A DNA stretch of 37,117 nucleotides. Origin: an uncultured Hymenobacter sp. (GTDB lineage: Bacteria; Bacteroidota; Bacteroidia; Cytophagales; Hymenobacteraceae). The translations under genes were made by a program, and so were the position numbers. The first letter of the stretch is position 1; the number at the start of each line of letters is the position of its first letter. Positions 25,301 through 36,113 of this stretch are shown in pieces. The stretch spans positions 1 to 37,117 of the forward strand of contig CAJYPK010000014.1 in the NCBI GenBank assembly GCA_913776615.1, written 5' to 3'. The notes below the pieces were generated by a model. The model saw nothing but the letters and a program-made list of their open reading frames with translations, was not told the origin of the DNA and did not search any database.

Positions 25301-25459
25301 GGTGTACACGCTGAAGCCGGCCGGCAGGCCGCTGGCCAGGCCGTCGAAGTTTTCAACGTAGGGGCTGGTGCCGAGCGTGACCGGCGTCTGCGCCTGGGCG
25401 CCCAGGGCCGCTAAGGTCAGCATACCCGCCCAACCCAGGGAGAGGAGTCGTTTTGCCAT
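22370..25459 (-). CDS. Secreted multidomain endonuclease/exonuclease/phosphatase protein with T9SS tail
   Basis: This 1029-residue protein has an N-terminal signal peptide (MAKRLLSLGWAGMLTLAALG, cut near AQAQ). An N-terminal beta-rich region and an Ig-like repeat (about 248-350) come first, then a choice-of-anchor J-like domain (about 358-530), a second Ig-like repeat (about 535-640), and an endonuclease/exonuclease/phosphatase domain (about 643-935). The latter has NWNMEWFG, LEEVVD, VVIHAKA, GDYNDVLDG and SDHYPIFSRY. The C-terminus (GLYPNPVANNVRFDV, ending GLYVVRLVGAQQTYTDRFEK) is a type A T9SS sorting domain. Secretion and surface anchoring through the type IX system are therefore predicted. 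The catalytic D-N and D-H pairs look intact. A -7-like promoter sits at 25515-25522. Confidence 0.85.
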   Translation of the reverse strand: MAKRLLSLGWAGMLTLAALGAQAQTPVTLGTSPYVENFDGLASGLPAGFSVYTGASATSLGTAPTAAQLILTPGSTTTWASTGAGFKNFASANAFNSRATAATQTAATNRALGVRQTGSFGDAGPAFVFQLANTSGKTDLALSFKLQSLDSTIANATSTGRTTTWQVDYGTGTTPSTFTQVGSTATTGPFFSNTTISASFGSALNNQTGPVWIRIVAPNGTTGGGSRPSSAIDDFTLTWNAPTATTPLLTASVETLAFGNQNVNSTSTARTYTLTGANLTAATTLTATGPYTISRDNSTFGTTVTYTATELATAQTVYVKFTPTATGSATGSISHASTGATTRTVALTGTGVDPNQTVFNFNTCATDLSDGWSQYSVTGAQTWACTTFGRDPNAPTATTATPYGVQMNGYASGANVVNEDWLISPVFNLSTYNYPLFSFWSRTAFNGPGLKLMVSTNYSGSGAPSAATWTDLNAQFPGSGSDAWTQTTGIDLSAYKTTRVYLAFVYTSTASSAARWTLDDIALTNSSTAPAPSFFTDVNSLAFGYQALNTSGTRTLNVTSANLTGDVTLTSANSAFTLSKDGTTFASSVTLTQAEANGAVKAVTVRFTPTVASVNYSSTITLATTGATSRTVTITGNTYDLAKTLEVVNWNMEWFGSPENGKGPADKNQQYTNAFTVLNALRADVYALEEVVDTVRLRNLTAQLSTTSGLPYAYKISEFGSYADSKSDPGYTLTQKLAFIYRTDMVRNPSFVGLLRCSQPRACDAFTPWASGRFPYSMRADVTLDGVTKRVNFVVIHAKANSSTSSADDYARRKTGADQLKALLESSYANDNTLIVGDYNDVLDGTIATGVTPAISSYSAFTQDANYLQITLPLAQAGGRSTAGFPTVIDNVIANRNMAQYYISGTAAIRTDVAATIANYANSTSDHYPIFSRYSFTNGVLATKASRTATLGLYPNPVANNVRFDVAETGKDLALSVYTTTGSLVLRTTGSVAQLNQQLSQRVGSLAPGLYVVRLVGAQQTYTDRFEKQ

Positions 25460-25514
25460 GCGAAAAAGTTGAATAAAAAGCTAGAAGAGAAGGAAAAGAA
25501 ACGGTGGCCAGAAA

Positions 25515-25522
25515 CAAAAATA
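25515..25522 (-). promoter_or_regulatory. Candidate -7 element for the T9SS nuclease gene
   Basis: Read leftward, TATTTTTG matches the Bacteroidota -7 consensus TAnnTTTG exactly, 56 bases before the ATG (25457-25459). A TTG-like -33 box exists but at a spacing of about 13-15 instead of 19-21, so the call is tentative. Confidence 0.4.
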
Positions 25523-25594
25523 ACTCCGGCCGCGCCAAAACGCATATTTCCTTAATGTTTCGTAAAGAGGTGACTTTGGGGCGGTTCCGAGTTT

Positions 25595-25665
25595 AGAAAG
25601 GTAAGGACCGGAAAACCCTGGGGAAGTTGCTCCGCGGCAGGTAGTCGGCAAGCCTACTTCTTTCT
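25595..25665 (+). other. Possible structured RNA-like segment upstream of the FadL gene
   Basis: AGAAAG (25595-25600) pairs with CTTTCT (25660-25665) around GC-rich bases that can form smaller hairpins (for example GTAG...CTAC). It lies 63 bases or more upstream of the FadL start and is not coding. No known riboswitch family was recognised, and whether it is transcribed is uncertain. Confidence 0.2.
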
Positions 25666-25682
25666 AATCTGAAAATTGGCGG

Positions 25683-25690
25683 TACATTTA
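25683..25690 (+). promoter_or_regulatory. Candidate -7 element for the FadL gene
   Basis: TACATTTA matches TAnnTTTG at all but the final base, 38 bases before the ATG at 25728. The upstream -33 is weak (TTTC at an 18-base spacing). Tentative. Confidence 0.3.
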
Positions 25691-25727
25691 GCCTCTCAAT
25701 AATCCCCACCTAACTCTTTTGCATTGT

Positions 25728-26996
25728 ATGCAAGTCAAGTCTATACTCCTCGCGGGTGGCACCCTGCTGGCGGCTTCGTCGGCGGCCCAGGCCAGCGGTT
25801 TTCAGGTTGGCCTGTCGGGTCAGAAAAACGTTGGTATGGGTGGCACCGGCACCGGCCTTTTCCTCGACCACGCCGCGCAGTTCTACAATCCCGGGTCTTT
25901 TGTCTTTGTGCAGGGCAACGGCATTCAGGGCGGGCTCAACCTGGCCATTCCGCGCATCTCCTTCCGGGCCGACGGCGGTGGGGCGCAGGAAACCCTGCAA
26001 AACAAGAACGTATTTCCCTTCAATGGCTACGCCGGCTTCGGCATCACCGAGAAGTTTAAGGTGGGCGTAGGCGTGTACACGCCTTTCGGCAGCGAGCTGC
26101 ACTACGGTTCGGGCTGGACGGGCCGCTACGCCCTCACCGACATCAACCTGCGCTCCGTGTTTGCGCAGGCTACGGCCTCGTACGCCATTACGCCCAAGCT
26201 GGGCATCGGCGCGGGCCTCGTGGTGCTGGCCTACGGCGACGTCGATTTGCAGCGCGACGTGCCCCTGCAAGCGCAGTCGGGCGGGCAGTTCCACGCCCAG
26301 CTCACGGGCAAGGCCGAGCGTAAGCTGGGCTACAACGTGGGCATTCTCTACAAGCCGTCCGACATGTTCAGCATCGGGGCCAGCTACCGCTCGGCCGTCG
26401 ATGCCCAGGTGAAGGGTGGCAACATTACGCTCACCAACCGCCCGGCCTCGGCCGCCAGCAGCTTCACGGCCACCAACTTCGACGTGACGCTGCCCCTGCC
26501 CGACGTGTACAACCTCGGCGTGGGCATTCACCCCACCGAAAAGCTGACCATCGCCCTCGACGCCAACCTGGTGCGCTGGAGCCGCTACCAGTCGCTCGAC
26601 TTCAGCTACACGGGTGGCGTGCTCGGCGGGGCCGGGGTGACGTCCTCGTCGTCTACCCGCCGCTACCAAGACGCGCTGGCCTTCCGCCTGGGCGCTCAGT
26701 ATAAGGTCGGCAACAACCTCACGCTGCGCGGCGGGGCCTTCTACGACAACTCCTGCGTGCGCGACGGCTACGTAACGCCCGAAACCCCCGACGCCGACCG
26801 CGTGGGCCTCACTGCCGGCTTCACCTACGCCGTGGGCGAGCACTTCGGCATCGACGGCTCGTTTCTGTACGAGAGCTTTATGCAGCGCAGCCAGTCGCAG
26901 GCCGACCTGATTGCCAACGGCACCACCGACCGCGTGGCCGGCACCTACAAAACCACCATCAGCGTGCCTGGGGTGGGCGTTTACTTCAAATTCTAA
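25728..26996 (+). CDS. OmpP1/FadL-family outer-membrane transporter
   Basis: The ATG at 25728 gives 422 residues with a signal peptide (MQVKSILLAGGTLLAASSAA, cut after QA so the mature protein starts SGFQ). The start codon of the longer frame at 25719 is TTG and adds only three residues. The mature N-terminus, the AAQFYNPGSF segment and the many amphipathic strands with glycine/aromatic ends fit the FadL/OmpP1 barrel, which carries hydrophobic molecules such as long-chain fatty acids across the outer membrane. The C-terminus (ISVPGVGVYFKF) ends with an aromatic residue, as is usual for barrels. The next gene begins 22 bp later on the same strand, so an operon is likely. Confidence 0.9.
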   Translation: MQVKSILLAGGTLLAASSAAQASGFQVGLSGQKNVGMGGTGTGLFLDHAAQFYNPGSFVFVQGNGIQGGLNLAIPRISFRADGGGAQETLQNKNVFPFNGYAGFGITEKFKVGVGVYTPFGSELHYGSGWTGRYALTDINLRSVFAQATASYAITPKLGIGAGLVVLAYGDVDLQRDVPLQAQSGGQFHAQLTGKAERKLGYNVGILYKPSDMFSIGASYRSAVDAQVKGGNITLTNRPASAASSFTATNFDVTLPLPDVYNLGVGIHPTEKLTIALDANLVRWSRYQSLDFSYTGGVLGGAGVTSSSSTRRYQDALAFRLGAQYKVGNNLTLRGGAFYDNSCVRDGYVTPETPDADRVGLTAGFTYAVGEHFGIDGSFLYESFMQRSQSQADLIANGTTDRVAGTYKTTISVPGVGVYFKF

Positions 26997-27018
26997 CCGC
27001 CGTCTTTTTTCCTACCCA

Positions 27019-28515
27019 ATGACTACTCCTTTATCTTCGGTTAAGAATTTGCGGCCGGCGCTGACCCTGCTGGGCCTCGGCCTGGGCGCGGGCCTGGCGG
27101 GCTGCCAGACCGATATCGCGGAGCCGACTACCGCGGTGTCTGGCAATGCCAGTTTTACGCGGTACATAGCGATTGGCAACTCGCTGACCGCTGGCTACGC
27201 CGACAATGGCTTGTACCTGGAAGGCCAGCAAAACTCGTATCCCAGCATGCTGGCGCAGCAGTTTGCGCAAGCCGGGGGCGGCGCTTTCAACCAGCCGCTG
27301 TTCACGACTGCCCAGGCCAGTGGCTCTGGCTATCTGCGCTTAGTAAGCATCACGGCGGCCGGGCCAGTTACGGCAACGGTGCCCGGGAGCGCCGGTCGTA
27401 TTTCGCCCACTTCGGCCCCGTACACTAAATACCTGAGCCAAGTAGATAACCTCGGCGTGCCCGGGATCCGGATGGCCGACATTCAAACTGCCAACTACGG
27501 CAACGTGCAGCAAGCGTCGCCCTCGGCCGCCACGTTCAACCCTTATTTTGAGCGGATTACGCCCGACGGCAGCAATCAATCGTACTTCCAGCGCGTGAAG
27601 GCTGAGGCTGCTACGGCCTCCTTCTTTTCATTCTGGCTGGGCAACAACGACGTGCTGGGCTACGCCACCAGCGGCGGCTCGGCCCAGAATGCCAGCAATA
27701 CCAACCTGGCCACCCCCCCGCCCAATACCATCACGCGGACCGACAGCTTCAACACGAAAGCTACGCGCATGATCAACGCGCTCACCGCCAACGGGGCCAA
27801 GGGGGTTATCAGCAACATCCCGGACGTGACGGGTATCCCGTTCTTTACGACGGTTGGGCCCGTGCTGAAAGCGACCCTGACGAGCCGGAGCGTACCGGGG
27901 CTAGTGATTCTGACCGGGGGTAATCCGGGCGCGGCGGCTACCGGCAATCGCAAGCAGATCACTACCTCCGATATCCGCGATGCCAGCGGGGGGCGGCAGT
28001 TGTTCACGCTCACTTCGTCGCCTTTCGTGTCGCTGATCGGGCAGCCGACTGGCCGTCCCTGGAAATTTATTTACAGCCAAACTGGGCTGCCGGCCGCAGG
28101 CTTCGGCTCTTACCTCGCGGCCTTTGCCATCGACACTACCAAGCAGTTTGGGGCGAGCGCTGATAACCCCATCCCGAGCGCGTTTGTGCTGGACGACGTG
28201 GAGCAGGGCCTGGTAGCTACCGCCACCACGGCCTACAATACCTCCCTGCTCAATATCGCTACGGCCAAAGGCTTAGCCTTCTTCGATGCTAACCAGTATT
28301 TCCGTACTGTTGCGACCAGTGGCATTGCTAGTAATGCCGTGAATAACAACGCGGCGTTCATCACCGGCAATTTGTTCTCGCTGGATGGGGTGCACCCCAC
28401 ACCCCGCGGCTATGCCTTGGTTGCCAACGAGATCATTCGGGCCATCAACGCCCGCTACGGTGCCACCGTGCGGCCGCTAGACGCCAACCGCTACCGTGGG
28501 GTACTACTCCCGTAG
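27019..28515 (+). CDS. SGNH/GDSL-family hydrolase lipoprotein
   Basis: This 498-residue protein starts at the ATG at 27019; the longer open frame from 26911 overlaps the FadL gene in another frame and is rejected. The leader ends with lipobox L-A-G-C (C29), so it is lipid-anchored. The SGNH blocks are present: AIGNSLTAGY with nucleophile S55 (the D of GDSL is N), the block-III-like LGNND (207-211, N210) and DGVHP (D456, H459). It is probably an esterase or lipase at the cell surface. The GNSL variation keeps the catalytic serine and is common in the family. Placement 22 bp after FadL suggests the two act together: the lipoprotein may release fatty acids that the barrel takes up. A strong terminator follows. 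Confidence 0.85.
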   Translation: MTTPLSSVKNLRPALTLLGLGLGAGLAGCQTDIAEPTTAVSGNASFTRYIAIGNSLTAGYADNGLYLEGQQNSYPSMLAQQFAQAGGGAFNQPLFTTAQASGSGYLRLVSITAAGPVTATVPGSAGRISPTSAPYTKYLSQVDNLGVPGIRMADIQTANYGNVQQASPSAATFNPYFERITPDGSNQSYFQRVKAEAATASFFSFWLGNNDVLGYATSGGSAQNASNTNLATPPPNTITRTDSFNTKATRMINALTANGAKGVISNIPDVTGIPFFTTVGPVLKATLTSRSVPGLVILTGGNPGAAATGNRKQITTSDIRDASGGRQLFTLTSSPFVSLIGQPTGRPWKFIYSQTGLPAAGFGSYLAAFAIDTTKQFGASADNPIPSAFVLDDVEQGLVATATTAYNTSLLNIATAKGLAFFDANQYFRTVATSGIASNAVNNNAAFITGNLFSLDGVHPTPRGYALVANEIIRAINARYGATVRPLDANRYRGVLLP

Positions 28516-28540
28516 TAAGCCCCAGCCTACGCAGTTGACC

Positions 28541-28575
28541 AAAAGCGCCTTCCCCACCGGGAAGGCGCTTTTTTT
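28541..28575 (+). terminator. Rho-independent terminator of the FadL-SGNH pair
   Basis: AAAAGCGCCTTCCC (28541-28554) pairs with GGGAAGGCGCTTTT (28559-28572), followed by more T. It closes the FadL-SGNH unit and separates it from the riboswitch. Confidence 0.95.
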
Positions 28576-28604
28576 AGGCCCGTTCGCGTTGTACCTTCGC
28601 TACC

Positions 28605-28755
28605 GCTGCTATCCAGAAAGACCGAGGGACCAGGCCCGATGACGTCTTGGCAACCTACTCCGAGTAGGTGCCAACTCCTGTTCGACCAAGTACTTGGGTC
28701 GGAGAAGATATCAGCCGGAACCTGCGCCGCCCGGCGCGGCTTTCTTTCTGGATAG
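28605..28755 (+). ncRNA. SAM-I (S-box) riboswitch controlling metH
   Basis: The conserved SAM-I core is present: GAGGGACCAGGCCCGATGA, then GGCAACC and GTGCCAACTCCTG. P1 can form between 28605-28613 and 28707-28715 (8 of 9 pairs). P3 is a 7-bp hairpin, CCTACTC with GAGTAGG, and P4 forms from CGACC with GGTCG. Downstream, 28722-28739 forms a GC hairpin (CTGCGCC with GGCGCGG) followed by CTTTCTTTCT, a likely terminator. A 12-base segment overlapping P1 (28609-28620) is exactly complementary to 28744-28755 and competes with P1. S-adenosylmethionine binding would repress metH, which starts at 28793. Confidence 0.9.
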
Positions 28756-28792
28756 AAGCACCCAGCTTCCGCCTTTGCCGTCCAGAACAGAT

Positions 28793-32554
<3,762 letters not shown>

Positions 32555-32561
32555 CTAGGCC

Positions 32562-32643
32562 GTTAGCTATTAGCTGCTAGCTGTTAGCTTTTTCGAAAAT
32601 TATTTACTTGATAGACGCTAACGGCTAGCAGCTAATGGCTAAC
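32562..32643. repeat. AGCTGTTAGC-family inverted repeat (copy 4), metH-metF gap
   Basis: Arms 32562-32588 and 32617-32643 match at 25 of 27 positions, built from GTTAGCTATTAGCTGC units. It is the same family as the copies near the MoxR and TldD genes but lies about 18 kb away from them, between two methionine-pathway genes. Confidence 0.85.
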
Positions 32644-32654
32644 AGCTGAAAAAA

Positions 32655-33632
32655 ATGAAAGTAACCGAACACCTGCGTCGCGCCGAGGGTAAGACGCTCT
32701 TTTCCTTCGAGGTACTCCCCCCGCGCAAGGGCGAAAACATCCACAACCTGTTCTCCAATATCGAGCCGCTGATGGAGTTCAAGCCGCCGTTTATCGACGT
32801 CACTTACCACCGGGAGGAGTTTGTGCTGCGCGAGCGGCCGGGTGGGCTCTTGCAGCGCAAGGCCGTGCGCAAGCGGCCGGGCACGGTAGGCATTTGCGCG
32901 GCCATCAAAAACCGCTTCGACGTGGATACCGTGCCGCACCTCATTTGCGGCGGCTTTGCCAAGGAGGAAACCGAGAACGCGCTGATTGACTTACACTTCC
33001 TCGGTATCGACAACGTGCTGGCCCTGCGCGGCGACCCCATCAAGAGCGAGGGCCACTTCCAGCCGCACCCCGACGGCCATCGCTATGCCTGCGACCTCAT
33101 CGGCCAGGTGGCCGACCTCAACCACGGCCGCTACCACGACCACGACGAGCAGTACCAGCCCGAGGGCGCCGAGCCCGTGCTGTGCACCGACTTCTGCATC
33201 GGCACCGCCGGCTACCCCGAAAAGCATTTCGAAGCCCCCAACCACGGCTCCGACATCCGCTTTCTAAAGCAAAAAATCGACCGGGGCGCCGACTACATCG
33301 TGACCCAGATGTTTTTCGACAACGAAGAGTTCTTCAAGTTCGAAAAGCGCTGCCGGGCCGCGGGCATCACCGTGCCCATTATCCCCGGCCTCAAGCCCCT
33401 CACCACCAAAAACCAGCTCAGTGGCCTGCCCCGCGCTTTCTTCCTCAGCATCCCCGAGGCGCTGGCCGAGGCTATTCACCACGCCAAAGACAACGCCGCC
33501 GCCCGCGAGGTCGGCATCGAGTGGTGCCTCAACCAAAGCCGCGAGCTCATGGCCCACGGCGTGCCCTGCCTGCACTACTACAGCATGGGCAAGTCGGAAA
33601 GCATCCGCCGCGTAGCGGCCGGGCTGTTCTAA
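32655..33632 (+). CDS. metF: Methylenetetrahydrofolate reductase
   Basis: This 325-residue flavoprotein reduces 5,10-methylenetetrahydrofolate to the methyl form used by MetH. Family features are FSFEVLPPRKGE (catalytic Glu near E19), a conserved LRGDP at 124-128, and VTQMFFDNEEF followed by IPIIPGLKPL. An insert rich in His, Asp and Tyr (HGRYHDHDEQYQPEGAEP, about 155-172) makes it longer than E. coli MetF (296). It starts with ATG at 32655, 101 bp after metH, across a palindrome. Co-regulation with metH through the SAM riboswitch is likely if the gap does not stop transcription. Confidence 0.95.
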   Translation: MKVTEHLRRAEGKTLFSFEVLPPRKGENIHNLFSNIEPLMEFKPPFIDVTYHREEFVLRERPGGLLQRKAVRKRPGTVGICAAIKNRFDVDTVPHLICGGFAKEETENALIDLHFLGIDNVLALRGDPIKSEGHFQPHPDGHRYACDLIGQVADLNHGRYHDHDEQYQPEGAEPVLCTDFCIGTAGYPEKHFEAPNHGSDIRFLKQKIDRGADYIVTQMFFDNEEFFKFEKRCRAAGITVPIIPGLKPLTTKNQLSGLPRAFFLSIPEALAEAIHHAKDNAAAREVGIEWCLNQSRELMAHGVPCLHYYSMGKSESIRRVAAGLF

Positions 33633-33641
33633 AAATGTGGG

Positions 33642-33784
33642 AAATGTGGGAAATGTAGGAAATGAGTAGAATGTGGGAATGTGAAAATAAATATGATAGA
33701 TGAGTGGATGATTATTTGATTTCCAATATCATACTCATTTTTCACATTCCCACATTCTACTCATTTCCTACATTTCCCACATTT
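33642..33784. repeat. Perfect 46-bp inverted repeat with tandem AATGTGGGA arms
   Basis: Arms 33642-33687 and 33739-33784 are perfectly complementary (46 of 46) around a 51-base spacer. The arms are degenerate tandem copies of AAATGTGGG, with a further copy just outside the left arm (33634-33641). It lies between convergent metF and the TPR-like gene. Confidence 0.95.
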
Positions 33785-33817
33785 ATCACATTTCATAAAT
33801 TCCCCACATTCTTCCCG

Positions 33818-34561
33818 TTATTTAAATTTCCCTTCCGGGTCTGGCATCTTGGCCATTAGCTCGGTCAGAAATTGGAAATCGAGGCTGGTGAGGCTGAGAT
33901 TCTGGCCTTTGCGTACGTCTTTCCAGGCCTCGGCGTAGTTTTCTTGGTAGTAGTGAATGCGCGCCTGGGTTTGCCAGGCATTGGCGTTGGATGAGTCGGC
34001 GAGGATGGCTCGCTGGGCGTAATCACTGGCCAGTTGCAGCTCTTTTTTCTTCTTGCTTTGCTCGTAGCGGGCCAGCGTGAGGTTGGCCACGTCGACGAGC
34101 AGCGGTCCGTTGGTGGGCGCTACGGCTAGGCCCTGCAAGGCCAGGGCCTGCACTGCTTCCTGGGGAGCATCGGGGCGGCGGCTCAGCAAGACGGCCAGGC
34201 CCCGGTAGGGCTCAGGGTTTTTAGGATCGAGCACCCAGGCCAGGTTGAAGCGTACGGTAGCCGTATCGGGCTGATTTTCCTGCAAATACTCGAAACCCTT
34301 ATTGCTGAAAAACTTACTGGCCTCCGCCCGGGAAGGAAAGCTGCGGTCTACGTCGGCCAGCACGGCGGTACCCACGGCCTGCTGGGCCTGGGCCGGGGTG
34401 AGGCCGCCGTACAGCGGCTGCAAGCGCTGCGGGCCGCTGAGAGGCGGGGTGTTCTTAGTGTCCTTTTTGCCCTTCTGGGCGTGGGCGGGCAGACCGAGCG
34501 CTGCCCCGAGCAGAAACAAAAGTGCGCCGCGCCGAACGCTGGTAGTTAGCCGAGAAAACAC
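33818..34561 (-). CDS. TPR-like secreted protein
   Basis: With the GTG at 34559-34561 as start, the product is 247 residues beginning MFSRLTTSVRRGALLFLLGA, with signal cleavage near AHA before QKG. A longer open frame starts from TTG at 34618, but that start lies inside the repeat-rich gap and hides the leader. The mature part has TPR-like helices: ASKFFSNKGFEYLQENQPDT, VRFNLAWVLDPKNPEPYRGL, LASDYAQRAILADSSNANAW and ARIHYYQENYAEAWKDVRKG. TPR proteins mediate protein contacts. It is probably periplasmic. No partner is evident from the neighbours. Confidence 0.75.
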   Translation of the reverse strand: MFSRLTTSVRRGALLFLLGAALGLPAHAQKGKKDTKNTPPLSGPQRLQPLYGGLTPAQAQQAVGTAVLADVDRSFPSRAEASKFFSNKGFEYLQENQPDTATVRFNLAWVLDPKNPEPYRGLAVLLSRRPDAPQEAVQALALQGLAVAPTNGPLLVDVANLTLARYEQSKKKKELQLASDYAQRAILADSSNANAWQTQARIHYYQENYAEAWKDVRKGQNLSLTSLDFQFLTELMAKMPDPEGKFK

Positions 34562-34748
34562 GTGGTAAAGTGATGAGGTGAAGAAGTAACGGGGTAATGA
34601 AGTAAGAAAGATAAGCAATGCGCTGCAGTGCCCGGGTCGCAGACTAGCATGGAAGAGGCTGCCGGCCTCTTCATCACTCTATCCCTTCCTCATCTCAGCG
34701 CCATTACCTGCACTCTTCATTACCCCATCACACCTTACCTTATTACCC
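34562..34748. repeat. Imperfect palindromic gap with a hairpin
   Basis: GGGGTAATGAAG (34591-34602) pairs exactly with 34715-34726, and related GTGATG/TAATG/GTAAG units extend both arms imperfectly. A central hairpin, GAAGAGGC-N5-GCCTCTTC (34652-34672), is clear. It lies between two minus-strand genes. Confidence 0.6.
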
Positions 34749-35084
34749 CTACCACAGCCGCGTGTCGGTAATGCCAGCGGGCAGCGGGGCCACGTTGCCC
34801 AGGCCCAGCACGCACCAGCCGGCCTCGACGCCGAAAGCCCCGCCGGGCATGACGTAGCTTACCCAGCGCAGCAGCGTGCGGCCGCTGTAGCTACTAGTAT
34901 CAGGGTCGTACTCCCTGATTAACAACGCGTCGCCGACTTGAAAATCGGGGTCGTTCTCGCGTACGTCGAAGGGTTTGGTGCCCGCGGCGACGGCCGTAAA
35001 GCAGGGCGTCCAGAGCTGAAGCTCGTGGGTGCGGGTGCGGGCGGTGGTAACAAACGATTGCGGGGAGGCAGTGTAGTGTTGCAT
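34749..35084 (-). CDS. DUF3850 domain protein (ASCH/PUA-like)
   Basis: This 111-residue protein contains THELQLWTPCFTAVAAGTKP, FDVRENDPDFQVGDALLIRE, SGRTLLRWVSYVMPGG and FGVEAGWCVLGLGNV. This is the DUF3850 pattern, an RNA-binding-like ASCH/PUA-superfamily fold often seen in phage and mobile-element proteins. The ATG at 35082-35084 is chosen over TTG at 35102. It is a stand-alone gene on the minus strand with no phage gene nearby, so it may be a domesticated remnant. Exact substrate is unknown. Confidence 0.75.
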   Translation of the reverse strand: MQHYTASPQSFVTTARTRTHELQLWTPCFTAVAAGTKPFDVRENDPDFQVGDALLIREYDPDTSSYSGRTLLRWVSYVMPGGAFGVEAGWCVLGLGNVAPLPAGITDTRLW

Positions 35085-35219
35085 AGAAGTAGGACCATTC
35101 AAGACCGGTCAGATTATAGTAATTTACGTAAAAAGCTTGACTGCCACCATTATCGTGCCGTTACATATCAACCCGATACGGTGCGCTGGCATTCACGCTA
35201 GCTACGTAAGTTGTTTAGT
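35085..35219. promoter_or_regulatory. Divergent promoter region between DUF3850 and hydrolase genes
   Basis: This AT-richer 135-bp gap must contain start signals for both genes. TACATATC (35163-35170) resembles a -7 element, with a TTGACT about 20 bases upstream. The match is weak, and no dyad was recognised. Confidence 0.25.
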
Positions 35220-36113
35220 ATGAGATATGTTTTTCGTTGGGTGGCCTTGCCGCCGCTCGGGCTGCTGCTGGCGGCCGCCGGCGTGCTGCTCGGCCACGAA
35301 TGGGCCGTGGCCCAGGCCAGCCGCCGCGTGGCCGACGTGCCCTACGTGGCCGCTTCGGCGCCCGACTTTGATAGCGAGCGCCACCGGCTCGATATCTACC
35401 AGCCCACGGCCCCGGCCAGCCAGCCGCGCCCGGTGGTGCTCTTCATCCACGGCGGTAGCTGGAACAGCGGCAGCAAAAACGATATTCTTTACAAAGCCAT
35501 CGGCCGGCGGCTGGCCAAAAACGGCTTTGTGGGCGTGGTGATCAGCTACCGGCTGGCCCCGCGGGTGCTCGTGCCCCAGCAGGCCGACGACTGCGCCCGC
35601 GCCCTGGCCTGGACGGTGGCCCACATTGCCGAGTACGGCGGCAACCCGGGCCGCCTCGTGCTCATGGGCCACTCGGCGGGCGGTGGGCTGGCCGCCCTGC
35701 TGGCCACCGGCTCCGATACGCTGCTGGCCCGCCACGGCCTGCCGGCCCACGCGGCCCACGCCGTACTGCTCGACGACCCGGCGGGCCTCGACATGCTCGA
35801 CTACCTCACCAAAATGGAATACCCCAACGACGCCCAGTACCTCGTGCCCTTCAGCAAGGACCCCGCGGTGTGGCGGCAGGCTTCGGCGCTCTACCACCTG
35901 CGGGCCGGCGCGCCGCCCATGAGCCTCTACATCGGCGGCGAAACCTATCCGAGCATCAAGAGCAGCAGCGAGAAATTCCGGCAGCGGCTGGTGCAGCTGG
36001 GCCAGCCGCCGAAGTACGTTGTGCTGCCCGGTAAAAAGCACGTGGGCATGGTCACGCAGCTATTTTGGCCTGACAATGAGCTGTACGCCGAGCTTAAGCG
36101 ACTGGCCCAGTGA
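35220..36113 (+). CDS. Alpha/beta hydrolase (BD-FAE/carboxylesterase-like)
   Basis: This 297-residue hydrolase begins with a hydrophobic membrane anchor or leader (VALPPLGLLLAAAGVLLGHE). It has the oxyanion segment HGGSW (77-81), nucleophile S152 in GHSAGG (150-155) and catalytic H274 in KKHVGM. The catalytic acid is not obvious. Arrangement and length fit the esterase-type alpha/beta hydrolases (HSL/BD-FAE group). The ATG at 35220 is preferred to the earlier 35211 start. It converges with the TonB-domain gene; an 8-bp perfect hairpin (36108-36129) contains both stop codons. Confidence 0.85.
   Translation: MRYVFRWVALPPLGLLLAAAGVLLGHEWAVAQASRRVADVPYVAASAPDFDSERHRLDIYQPTAPASQPRPVVLFIHGGSWNSGSKNDILYKAIGRRLAKNGFVGVVISYRLAPRVLVPQQADDCARALAWTVAHIAEYGGNPGRLVLMGHSAGGGLAALLATGSDTLLARHGLPAHAAHAVLLDDPAGLDMLDYLTKMEYPNDAQYLVPFSKDPAVWRQASALYHLRAGAPPMSLYIGGETYPSIKSSSEKFRQRLVQLGQPPKYVVLPGKKHVGMVTQLFWPDNELYAELKRLAQ

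Noticed and set aside
23450..25414. 654-codon plus-strand frame opposite the T9SS nuclease gene
   Set aside because: Antisense of a gene with clear signal peptide, EEP motifs and T9SS tail; the shadow protein is low-complexity and unrecognisable.
28694..28792. Longer metH start at 28694
   Set aside because: It would put coding sequence inside the SAM riboswitch; the extra residues are not MetH-like, and ATG at 28793 fits the family.
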